From positions 1-64,000 of the forward strand of contig CAZGYD010000143.1 of NCBI GenBank assembly GCA_964530115.1: 64,000 nt of DNA, in the 5' to 3' direction. Within the stretch, counting starts at the first letter, position 1, and every line of letters starts with the position of its first letter. The notes under the pieces were generated by a model that searched no databases, had not been told where the DNA came from, and saw nothing but the letters and a program-made list of their open reading frames with translations. The DNA comes from Fen-999 sp964530115 (GTDB lineage: Bacteria; Pseudomonadota; Gammaproteobacteria; Burkholderiales; Rhodocyclaceae). Shown in pieces: positions 26,952 to 34,153 of this stretch. Made by a program: the position numbers and the translations under genes.

Positions 26952-27368
26952 TCAGTGCGCCGCCGGCTCGGTGACGAAGGCGATCTTGACGATGCCGGCC
27001 CGCTGGGCCGCGGCCATCACTTCGGCGACACGCTCGTAGCGGGTGCCGCGGTCGGCGCGCAGGTGCAGCTCGGGACTGCCGGCGCGCGCGGCCTCGAGGT
27101 GCGCGGGCAAGGCGGCGGTGTCGATGGCCTCGCCGTTCCAAAAGAGCTGCCCCTGCGCATCGATGGCGACCTGGATCACCGCCGGCTTGTCGTCGAGCTT
27201 CGTCGCATCGACCCGCGGCAGGTCGATGGGCACCGCCTGATGGAAGAGCGGCGTGGTGATGATGAAGATCACCAAGAGCACGAGCATCACGTCGACGAGC
27301 GGCGTGGTGTTGATCTCGGCCATCGGCTGGACGGGACCGTCCTCGTTGAAGGAGCCGAAGGCCATCAT
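26952..27368 (-). CDS. exbD: Biopolymer transport protein ExbD
   Basis: Inner-membrane partner of ExbB that passes proton-motive energy to TonB. It has 138 residues with one N-terminal helix (about 22-42) preceded by the essential MAEINTTPLVDVMLVLL aspartate. The periplasmic domain is typical. It overlaps exbB by 4 bp. Confidence 0.95.
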   Translation of the reverse strand: MMAFGSFNEDGPVQPMAEINTTPLVDVMLVLLVIFIITTPLFHQAVPIDLPRVDATKLDDKPAVIQVAIDAQGQLFWNGEAIDTAALPAHLEAARAGSPELHLRADRGTRYERVAEVMAAAQRAGIVKIAFVTEPAAH

Positions 27369-28066
27369 GCCCTCCCGGCGCCAACGGGGCTCTTCGCGCC
27401 GGTGGTCAGGAAGGCGTGCAGGTCATGGGCGAAGCCGTCGAGCTGCACGAGGACGATGCGGTTGCCGCGCACCAGCGCGTTGTAGGCGAGCACCGCGGGG
27501 ATGGCGACGAACAGGCCGCCCGCGGTCATGATCAGCGCCTCGCCGACCGGCCCGGCCACCTTGTCGAGTACGACCTGCGTCGCGCCCGAGAGGCCGACCA
27601 GCGCGTGATAGATGCCCCAGACGGTGCCGAAGAGGCCGATGAACGGCGCGGTCGAACCGACCGAGGCGAGGAAGGTCAGCCCGCGCTCGATGCCAGCCTG
27701 GGTCTGGACGATCTGCGTGCGCAGCGCGCGGGTGACGAAGTCACTGTGATCGACGTCGGCACCAATGCCACGGGCGCCGTTACGGGCGAGCGACGCCTGC
27801 GCCTGCGCGCCGGCCACCGCCAGCCGGGCGAACACGCCGCTCCTGTCGGCGGCCCTCAACGCCTCGATGCCCTGGGAGAGACTTTCCGCGGACCAGAAGG
27901 CGTTCATCGCCCGCTCGTAGCAACGACTCGTCTTCCATTGCCAGCTGCCCCGGCCGAGGATCACCATCCAGGAGCCGACCGACAGCAGCAAGAGCAGGAT
28001 GGCCACCGCGTGGGTGACGAAGTCGCCCTGCGACCAGAAGTGGGCGAGACCCAGTTTCGAAGGCAT
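27365..28066 (-). CDS. exbB: Biopolymer transport protein ExbB
   Basis: A 233-residue member of the ExbB/MotA/TolQ family with three helices. The signature segments are GLTFLASVGSTAPFIGLFGTVWG (in pieces GLTFLASVGSTAPFI and GLFGTVWG) and AGGLFVAIPAVLAYN. Start at M 28066 is preferred over much longer readings into tonB. It lies between tonB and exbD in one operon that probably powers both receptors upstream on this strand. Confidence 0.94.
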   Translation of the reverse strand: MPSKLGLAHFWSQGDFVTHAVAILLLLLSVGSWMVILGRGSWQWKTSRCYERAMNAFWSAESLSQGIEALRAADRSGVFARLAVAGAQAQASLARNGARGIGADVDHSDFVTRALRTQIVQTQAGIERGLTFLASVGSTAPFIGLFGTVWGIYHALVGLSGATQVVLDKVAGPVGEALIMTAGGLFVAIPAVLAYNALVRGNRIVLVQLDGFAHDLHAFLTTGAKSPVGAGRA

Positions 28067-28076
28067 GCCAAGACTC

Positions 28077-28763
28077 CTACGACGCGTGCAATGAAAAGAC
28101 GATGGGCACGGACACCCAGGATTCGATCGGCTCGTCGCCGCGGCGCGCGGGCACGAAGTGCCACTGCTCGACCGCGGCCCGGGCCGCCTCGTCGAGGCGC
28201 GCGAAGCCGCTCGACTGCCGGATCTCCACCGCCAGCGGCGTGCCACCGCGGCTGACTTTCACGCGCAGGACGACCTTGCCCTCCTCGCCGAGCCGGCGCG
28301 AGGCGACGGGATAGGCCGGCTTGGGATTCGAGAGGTAATCGGCGTCGAAGCGGGCTTCGGTCACCGGCGGCGGCGCGGGCGGCGGCACGGCCTCGATCGG
28401 CGGTGGCGCCGGCGGTGCGGGCGGCTGGGGCGGCACGGTGAAGGCCGGGACGGCCAATGGCGTTTCCGCCGCCGCCAGCACCGGCAAAGGCGGCGGCTCC
28501 TGCGGCATGAGCTTGCGCACCGGCTGGGGCCGCGCGGGCGGCGGAGGCGGCATCGGCGCTTCCGCCTTCGGTTCCGGTTTGGACAGTTCCACCAGTCTGA
28601 CCATGACTTCCGTCGCCGCCTGGCGGACCTCCGGTCGGGTCGCCAGCTCCGCGGCCAACCACAGGACGCCCAGGTGGGCAGCGAACACGATGGTGAAACG
28701 GAGCGCCCGCCGGCCGACGGGCTCGGTGGGCGCGAACGGGTCGAGCGGTGGCAGCGCGGACAT
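28077..28763 (-). CDS. tonB: TonB energy-transducing protein
   Basis: A 228-residue protein with an N-terminal signal anchor (FTIVFAAHLGVLWLAAELA, about 23-41), a proline-rich spanner (about 65-135) and a C-terminal TonB domain (ARFDADYLSNPKPAYP, then SSGFARLDEAA). It contacts receptor TonB boxes and is energised by ExbBD. SRGGTP in its C-terminal domain resembles the 24-bp repeat (28237-28260). The upstream operator is shared with the divergent copper operon. Confidence 0.93.
   Translation of the reverse strand: MSALPPLDPFAPTEPVGRRALRFTIVFAAHLGVLWLAAELATRPEVRQAATEVMVRLVELSKPEPKAEAPMPPPPPARPQPVRKLMPQEPPPLPVLAAAETPLAVPAFTVPPQPPAPPAPPPIEAVPPPAPPPVTEARFDADYLSNPKPAYPVASRRLGEEGKVVLRVKVSRGGTPLAVEIRQSSGFARLDEAARAAVEQWHFVPARRGDEPIESWVSVPIVFSLHAS
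28237..28260 (-). repeat. Possible degenerate 24-bp repeat in tonB
   Basis: Two mismatches to the consensus; reads KVSRGGTP in frame. The TonB domain normally has similar residues here, so it may be coincidence. Confidence 0.4.
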
Positions 28764-28827
28764 CGTCACGACAGGTTTCCGTCCAGAGCAGGACCGGCAT
28801 TGTCGGAGATTCCGCGCCTGCGCACCT

Positions 28828-28842
28828 GCGACAATTTGTCGC
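28828..28842. promoter_or_regulatory. GCGACA-N3-TGTCGC operator between tonB and the copper operon
   Basis: GCGACAATTTGTCGC. Rightward, TATGAT (28865-28870) is a -10 box 32.5 bp away. Leftward, GACAAT on the minus strand (28799-28804) is 33.5 bp away. One site could therefore activate both directions. Confidence 0.75.
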
Positions 28843-28864
28843 TTCCCCGTGCCGCGCCAATGAC

Positions 28865-28870
28865 TATGAT
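28865..28870 (+). promoter_or_regulatory. -10 box of the copper-ATPase operon
   Basis: TGACTATGAT, predicted start near 28877, leader of about 26 bases before the first gene. Confidence 0.6.
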
Positions 28871-28902
28871 TCACCGCAGAGATCGACAGAAAGGCCGCCG
28901 CC

Positions 28903-29097
28903 ATGGACACGCAAGCCAAGACCGATGCCGCGAGCCGGGAGACCGAAGGCTCCGAACTGCCGGCGCTCCTATTGGGGGCCGGATTCGCGCTGGCCTCGCT
29001 CATTCTCCTGCCTGCCGTCGCGCAACGTGTCGGCCTAGGCTCCAGCCTGACCATCGCCCTGCGCGGCGCCCTGATGCGAGCCGCCAACCGGGTCTGA
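28903..29097 (+). CDS. Small single-helix membrane protein
   Basis: A 64-residue ORF: a polar N-terminus of about 20 residues, a helix LPALLLGAGFALASLILLPA (about 21-40) and a basic tail. I do not recognise it. It is the first gene behind the operator and has a weak SD (AAAGG). Its reading frame and position support a real gene, but it could be a short leader ORF. Confidence 0.55.
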   Translation: MDTQAKTDAASRETEGSELPALLLGAGFALASLILLPAVAQRVGLGSSLTIALRGALMRAANRV

Positions 29098-29168
29098 GAA
29101 ATCCACGGTAAAGTAGCTTCCCGCCGCACCATCGTGCCGGGGCGGCAAGCCAGTCGTTGCCGCCATCC

Positions 29169-29501
29169 ATGAGTATCCGTCCTTCCGCGTCGGCTGCCGC
29201 AGTGCTCGGCCTGCTCGTCGCCGCCTTCGCCGCGACCTGGGTCGATGCGCGCATGCTTGCCCTTGCGCGTGCCGCCGACCTCGAGGCGATGCGCGTGCTC
29301 GCCGGGCGCCTCGGGCTGACCGACATCGCCCTGTTCACGGAAGCGCGCTACACGCGCCACCCGAGCCAGGCCGATCTGCATTCGGCCTTCCAGGACCACC
29401 CGGTCGCACTCGAACACTTTCCCAGCGGCTCGCTGATCCTGCCGCGCGAGGCCGATCCCCGACGCGCCACACCCTGGAATATTGCGGAGGATCGCCCATG
29501 A
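29169..29501 (+). CDS. Small membrane-anchored periplasmic protein
   Basis: A 110-residue protein with one N-terminal helix (SAAAVLGLLVAAFAATW, about 7-25) and an exported domain rich in histidine (RYTRHPSQADLHSAF, DHPVALEHF). Unrecognised. It overlaps the ABC permease start by ATGA, so it probably works with the exporter, for instance as a periplasmic or metal-binding subunit. Confidence 0.65.
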   Translation: MSIRPSASAAAVLGLLVAAFAATWVDARMLALARAADLEAMRVLAGRLGLTDIALFTEARYTRHPSQADLHSAFQDHPVALEHFPSGSLILPREADPRRATPWNIAEDRP

Positions 29502-30634
29502 AGGCCTGGCTGGAAAAGCAGCGGCACCTGATCGATTTCATGCTCGCCTCCCTGGCGCGGCGGAAGATGAAGAACGCCGGGCTGCTCGCCGTGTTCACGC
29601 TGCTCGTCTTCGTGCTCGCCTCGGTGATGTTGTTCACACACGCGCTGCGCCACGAGGCCACCACCGTCCTCGCCGACGCGCCGGAAATCGTGCTCCAGCG
29701 GCTGGTCGCCGGGCGCCACGACCTGATCCCTCCGGGATACCTCGACAGGATCGGCCGCATCCGCGGCGTGCAGAAGATCGAAGGCCGGCTCTGGGGCTAC
29801 TACTACGACTCGGTGGTCAAGGCCAACTACACGTTCATGGTGCCGCCCGAGGGCGGCATCGAGAAGGGCACCATCGTCGTCGGCCCGGCGCTCGAGCGCG
29901 AGCGCGGCATCGCCGAAAACAACGGCATCTCGTTCCGCTCGTACAACGGCGAGCTGTTTTCCTTCATCGTCGCCGGCGTGCTGCCGAAGAGTTCCGAACT
30001 CGTGAGCGCCGACCTGGTGCTCATGAACGAGGGGGACTTCCGCGCCTTCTTCACCTACCCCGAGGGGCATTACACCGACATCGCCCTCTCGATCGCCAAC
30101 CCGCAGGAAGTCCGCAACGTCGCCCGGAAGCTGATGACCGCGCTGCCCGACTCGCGGCCGATCCTGCGTGAAGAGGTGGCGCGCACCTATCAGTCGATCT
30201 TCGACTGGCGCGAGGGCCTGATGCTCGCGCTGCTCTCCGCGGCGATCCTCGCCTTCGCGATCCTCGCCTGGGAAAAGGCCTCCGGCCTCTCGGCCGAGGA
30301 AAAGCGCGAGATCGGCATCCTCAAGGCCGTCGGCTGGGAAACCGGCGACGTGATCAAAATGAAGCTCTGGGAGGGCGGGCTGATCTCGCTGACCGCCTTC
30401 CTCGCCGGCTATGTCGCCGCCTATGTCCAGGTCTTCCATTTCCAGGCGCCGCTGTTCGAGCACGTCCTTCGCGGCTGGTCGGTGATCTATCCGCACTTCG
30501 AACTGGTCCCGGTGATCGACGGCCTCCAGGTCGCGACGCTCTTTTTCTTCACGGTCTTCCCCTACATGGCCGCCGTGCTCGTGCCGATCTGGCGCGCCGC
30601 GGTAACCGACCCCGACGCGGTGATGAGAGCGTGA
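29498..30634 (+). CDS. ABC transporter permease, FtsX/MacB type
   Basis: A 378-residue membrane protein with the MacB topology: one N-terminal helix (about 24-44), a periplasmic domain (about 45-235), then three helices (about 240-258, 295-315 and 345-366). The EKREIGILKAVGWETGDVIKMK segment contacts the ATPase (pieces EKREIGILKAVGWE, TGDVIKMK). MacB-type systems extract or move substrates on the periplasmic side. The substrate is unknown; the operon suggests copper or copper-protein maturation. Confidence 0.8.
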   Translation: MKAWLEKQRHLIDFMLASLARRKMKNAGLLAVFTLLVFVLASVMLFTHALRHEATTVLADAPEIVLQRLVAGRHDLIPPGYLDRIGRIRGVQKIEGRLWGYYYDSVVKANYTFMVPPEGGIEKGTIVVGPALERERGIAENNGISFRSYNGELFSFIVAGVLPKSSELVSADLVLMNEGDFRAFFTYPEGHYTDIALSIANPQEVRNVARKLMTALPDSRPILREEVARTYQSIFDWREGLMLALLSAAILAFAILAWEKASGLSAEEKREIGILKAVGWETGDVIKMKLWEGGLISLTAFLAGYVAAYVQVFHFQAPLFEHVLRGWSVIYPHFELVPVIDGLQVATLFFFTVFPYMAAVLVPIWRAAVTDPDAVMRA

Positions 30635-30696
30635 TTCCTTTACCGGCGTTCCCTTCACGGGGAGGTCTTCGGCGGAACCGCCAAGATTGAACAGCG

Positions 30697-31368
30697 ATGA
30701 TTGAACTGCGTGAGATTAGGAAAATTTTCAACCAGGGCCAGCACAACGAGTATGCGGCGCTGTCGGGCATCACGCTCGCCATCGAGCCGCACCGGATCAC
30801 GGCGCTGCGCGGCCCGAGCGGCTCGGGCAAGACGACGCTGCTGACGATCATCGGCTGCCTGGCGAGGCCGACCAGCGGCCGGGTCAGCCTGCACGGCCGC
30901 GACATCTCCGGCCTGCCCGAGCGCTTCCTCACCGAGATCCGGCGCAGGACCTTCGGCTTCGTCTTCCAGCAGTTCAACCTGATCAAGGGCATGAGCGCGA
31001 TCGAGAACGTGATGCTGCCCGCCTATCCGACCGGCCGGCCGCACCGGGAACTGAAGCGGAAGGCCGAGTCGCTGCTCGAGCGGCTGAAGCTCGCCCACCG
31101 CCGCGATGCCCGCGTCGAATGGCTCTCCGGCGGTGAGCAGCAGCGCGTCGCCATCGCCCGCGCGCTGATCAACGATCCCGAGGTGCTGATCGCGGACGAA
31201 CCGACCGCCAACCTCGACACGGCGCTGGCCAAAGAATTCCTGGCGCTTCTCGAAGGCTTCCGCGAGGAAGGCCGCACCGTGATCCTGACGAGCCACGACC
31301 CCCTGGTCGTCGAATCGCCAGCCGTGCACCGCGTGGTGAGCATGCGCGACGGAAGGATCGTCGAATGA
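30697..31368 (+). CDS. ABC transporter ATP-binding protein, LolD/MacB type
   Basis: A 223-residue ATPase pairing with the preceding permease. Walker A GPSGSGKTTLL, signature LSGGEQQRVAIARA, Walker B VLIADEPTANLD and H-loop TSHDPLV are all present. The stop codon falls at the edge of a 24-bp repeat. The 62-base gap before it has a CCCTTCACGGGGAGG hairpin. Confidence 0.9.
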   Translation: MIELREIRKIFNQGQHNEYAALSGITLAIEPHRITALRGPSGSGKTTLLTIIGCLARPTSGRVSLHGRDISGLPERFLTEIRRRTFGFVFQQFNLIKGMSAIENVMLPAYPTGRPHRELKRKAESLLERLKLAHRRDARVEWLSGGEQQRVAIARALINDPEVLIADEPTANLDTALAKEFLALLEGFREEGRTVILTSHDPLVVESPAVHRVVSMRDGRIVE

Positions 31369-31390
31369 AACTCAGCCGTCGTAACACGCC
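31367..31390 (+). repeat. 24-bp interspersed repeat, copy 7
   Basis: Starts inside the stop codon of the ABC ATPase (TGA-AAC). A GC-rich CCCCTCCCCCGCGAAGGGG hairpin follows, up to the next gene. Confidence 0.85.
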
Positions 31391-31468
31391 AGCCAGAACG
31401 CCGGATCCGCCATACCCTGCGCGGGGCCCCTCCCCCGCGAAGGGGAAGCCGGGAAGAGGCGGGGCATC

Positions 31469-32470
31469 ATGATCTTCCAGCCGGCCATCCTCGCCCTGCT
31501 GCTCGCCTCGATCCTCGCCGTGGCGATGCTGGCCGCGGCCGCGCCTTTTTCCGTCCAGGTCATCCGTCACTGGGACATCACGAGCGGCTCCGAGCGCCAG
31601 CTGCGGCTGGAACGCCGCACCTATCTCTTCTCGACGCTGACCGCCTTCGTCATGGCGACCCAGCTCGCCGCGCTGCTGCTGTTCGTCTTCAACGCCGACA
31701 AGATGTCGATCATGTTCGTCGGCGCCATGTGCGCGGTCGGCACGCTCAACGTCAACGGTTACGGCTTTCCCGCGCTGATTGCGCAGATGGCCGTTTTCTT
31801 CCTCGCCGCCGCCTGGCTCGCGATCAACCATGTCGACACCCGCGCCCCAGACTATCCGCTGGTGCGCATCAAGTACGGCGTGCTGCTTGCGCTGCTGCCG
31901 GCCGTGGCGGTGACGCTCTGGCTCCAGCTGTCCTACTTCCTCAACCTCAGGGCGGACGTGATCACCTCGTGCTGCGGCAGCATGTTCACCGAGGACGCCA
32001 AGGGCGTCACGGCGGAAATGGCGGGGCTGCCACCGCTGCCGGCCATGATCGGCTTCTACGCGGCTTTGGGCATCGCCTTCGCCACCTCGGCTTTCCACGC
32101 CCAGACGAGCCGGGCCGGTTACTGGGTGGGCATCACGGGCATCGCCGCCTTCGTCGTCGCCATCGCCGGCATCATCGCCTTCGTCTCGCTCTACATCTAC
32201 GAGCACCCGCACCATCACTGCCCGTTCTGCATCCTCAAGCCGGAATACGACTACCGGGGCTACGCGCTCTACGTCCCGCTCTTCGCCGCCACCGCGGCGG
32301 CGGTCGGCGCCGGCGCGATCCAGCCCTTTCGCCGCGTCCCGACCCTAACCGACGTCGTGCCGCGAACCTCGGTGCGCCTGGCGAAAGTCGCCGCAGCCGG
32401 CTTCCTCGTCTTCGCCATGGTCGCCACGGTCTTCGTGGTGAAATCGAACCTCATCCTCGTGGAGTTCTGA
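31469..32470 (+). CDS. Polytopic membrane protein with His/Cys-rich loop
   Basis: A 333-residue protein with about eight predicted helices. Notable segments are SCCGSMF (about 170) and a loop EHPHHHCPFC (about 249-258), which look like metal or thiol sites. I do not recognise the family. GGGAAGAGGCGGGG precedes the start. It is followed after 1 bp by the thioredoxin gene, so a role in redox or copper delivery is plausible but inferred. Confidence 0.65.
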   Translation: MIFQPAILALLLASILAVAMLAAAAPFSVQVIRHWDITSGSERQLRLERRTYLFSTLTAFVMATQLAALLLFVFNADKMSIMFVGAMCAVGTLNVNGYGFPALIAQMAVFFLAAAWLAINHVDTRAPDYPLVRIKYGVLLALLPAVAVTLWLQLSYFLNLRADVITSCCGSMFTEDAKGVTAEMAGLPPLPAMIGFYAALGIAFATSAFHAQTSRAGYWVGITGIAAFVVAIAGIIAFVSLYIYEHPHHHCPFCILKPEYDYRGYALYVPLFAATAAAVGAGAIQPFRRVPTLTDVVPRTSVRLAKVAAAGFLVFAMVATVFVVKSNLILVEF

Positions 32471-32471
32471 C

Positions 32472-32960
32472 GTGCGCCTGCTCGCGTTCATGATCGTCCT
32501 GCTGGTCGCCGCCTGCGGTGGCGAGCCGCCCGCCAGGCTCAACGTCGGCGACATCGCGCCGACTTTCCAGACGGTCCGGCTCGATGGCATGCCGGCGCAT
32601 TTCCCGGCCGCCTGGGCGGGGCAGCCCGTGGTGATCCGCTTCTGGGCCGACTGGTGCCGGTTCTGCGAAGGCGAGATGAAGGCCATCGAATCGGTCTGGC
32701 AGCGGCACAGGGCGACGGGGCTCGAGGTGATCGCGATCAACGCCGGCCAGGAGCGCAAGACCGCCGCCGCCTTCATCGCCAAAATCGGCGTCAGCTATCC
32801 GGTGCTGCTCGACGAGCGCTCGAAGATCGCGAAGAGCTACGGCGTGGTCGGCCTGCCGACGACCTACTTCGTCGATGCCAAGGGTGTCGTGCGTGCCAAG
32901 CTGATCGGCGAAGCCGACGAGGCGACCTTCGAGCGCCATGCGCTGGAACTGTTGAAATGA
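32472..32960 (+). CDS. TlpA/ResA-like thioredoxin lipoprotein
   Basis: A 162-residue periplasmic thiol reductase with GTG start, lipobox LVAAC (C15) and active site WCRFC (C62, C65). The fold motifs are complete: NVGDIAPTFQ, YGVVGLPTTYFVD with the cis-proline. TlpA-like proteins reduce cysteines of copper acceptor proteins or cytochrome c apoforms. It overlaps the next gene by ATGA. Confidence 0.85.
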   Translation: MRLLAFMIVLLVAACGGEPPARLNVGDIAPTFQTVRLDGMPAHFPAAWAGQPVVIRFWADWCRFCEGEMKAIESVWQRHRATGLEVIAINAGQERKTAAAFIAKIGVSYPVLLDERSKIAKSYGVVGLPTTYFVDAKGVVRAKLIGEADEATFERHALELLK

Positions 32961-33157
32961 GCGGGGCCGACCGCCCCTGCGACCTCTGCTCGCTGCCGGT
33001 GGGCGTGAAGCCCTTTCGTCTCGATCTGCCCGGTCAGACCCTCGAATTCTGCTGCGAAGGCTGCCTGGGCATCTACCAGATGTTGCACGACATCAAGGAA
33101 CTCGCGCCCGATCCCGGGCAAACTGCCGCCAACGCCACCCCAAGGAGCTCACGATGA
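32957..33157 (+). CDS. Stand-alone Cys-rich metal-binding domain
   Basis: A 66-residue protein, CDLC (C8, C11) then FCCEGCLGIY (C32, C33, C36). This matches the N-terminal metal-binding module of FixI/CcoI-type copper ATPases, but here it is a separate protein. It could be a small copper-binding partner of the ATPase at the end of the operon. Both ends overlap neighbouring genes by four bases, indicating translational coupling. Confidence 0.75.
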   Translation: MSGADRPCDLCSLPVGVKPFRLDLPGQTLEFCCEGCLGIYQMLHDIKELAPDPGQTAANATPRSSR

Positions 33158-33522
33158 TGACCGAAGAGATGATGAAGCAGATGCCGCACATGATGGGCGG
33201 CAGCCCCATGGGCTCGATGATGGGCAGCCCGCTCGCGCATGGCGCCATGCTCGCGTCGGCCGGCTTCGCCGCCGGCCGGGGACTCATCGGCGCAAGCCTG
33301 CTTCGCAACCCGTTCGTGCTGGTGGGCGCCGGCATCGTCGCCGGCTACCTGATCCACAAGTACGAGAAGGAGATCGTCGCCGCGATCTCGAAAGTGACGG
33401 GCATCGGCAAGGACTTCGTGCTCCAGCAGAAGGAGAACCTGGAAGACCTGGTCGCCGAAGCCCAGGAAAAGGAGGCGCGACAGGCCGCGGCGCCCGCCGC
33501 CGGCAGCACGCCGCAGGGCTGA
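33154..33522 (+). CDS. Met-rich single-helix membrane protein
   Basis: A 122-residue protein with nine methionines in the first 23 residues (MMTEEMMKQMPHMM, then GSPMGSMMG), one helix (about 50-66) and a charged helical tail. Met motifs bind Cu(I) in copper-handling proteins, so it may donate copper to the ATPase. Unrecognised as a family. Confidence 0.7.
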   Translation: MMTEEMMKQMPHMMGGSPMGSMMGSPLAHGAMLASAGFAAGRGLIGASLLRNPFVLVGAGIVAGYLIHKYEKEIVAAISKVTGIGKDFVLQQKENLEDLVAEAQEKEARQAAAPAAGSTPQG

Positions 33523-33532
33523 GGAACCCGAC

Positions 33533-34153
33533 ATGGACGCCGCCACGCTCGCGCGGAGAATCGTCGTCCGGCACAAGGAGGACGGGCATCTGCGCCTCGA
33601 ACTGCCCCCCGAACTCGGCGGGCCCGCGGCGCGCGCGCACTTCGAGGCCGGCCTGCGCCGGCGCCCCGGCGTCTGGCGCGTGAGCTTCGAGCCGCAGCAT
33701 CGGCTGTCGATCCGTTTCGAGCCGCTGCAATGCTCGCTCGCCGACGTCGCCCGAGATCTTCGATCGTTGCTCGCCGACCTTCCCGCCGAATCCGCGACGC
33801 CGGCGCCTGCCGCCACGCCCGCCGTCGATCCGCTCGCCGGATTGCGGCAGCGCTTCGAGAGCACGGCCCGACAGGTCCGCTCCCGCATCGACCGCGTGAT
33901 CGAGCAGCTGCGCAGGCCCGGGGCTCCCGGCTCGCTGCAATCGCGGCTGCAGCCCGCGCTGCAGAACGCGCTCACCGAGCAGGCGGCGATCAACTTCTTG
34001 AACGACGTGCTGGTGTTCTATCTGATCAAGGTGCACTGGGACCTGATCACCAGGCGCTGGATGAAGGATCCGGTCGCCCATGCCGACGCCTGGCTGGCGA
34101 CCTTCTATCTCGTCTTCCTGCTCGTGCGCTACCGCAAGTCGCTCGCCAAGTGA
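33533..34153 (+). CDS. HMA-like domain protein with C-terminal helix
   Basis: A 206-residue protein. The first 85 residues have the length and pattern of an HMA-like fold (GHLRLELP, GVWRVSFEPQHRLSIRF) but lack the CxxC. A helical linker and one hydrophobic segment (about 160-200) follow. It may be the separate half of an HMA-2-type regulatory unit for the ATPase. Its stop overlaps the ATPase GTG. Confidence 0.55.
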   Translation: MDAATLARRIVVRHKEDGHLRLELPPELGGPAARAHFEAGLRRRPGVWRVSFEPQHRLSIRFEPLQCSLADVARDLRSLLADLPAESATPAPAATPAVDPLAGLRQRFESTARQVRSRIDRVIEQLRRPGAPGSLQSRLQPALQNALTEQAAINFLNDVLVFYLIKVHWDLITRRWMKDPVAHADAWLATFYLVFLLVRYRKSLAK

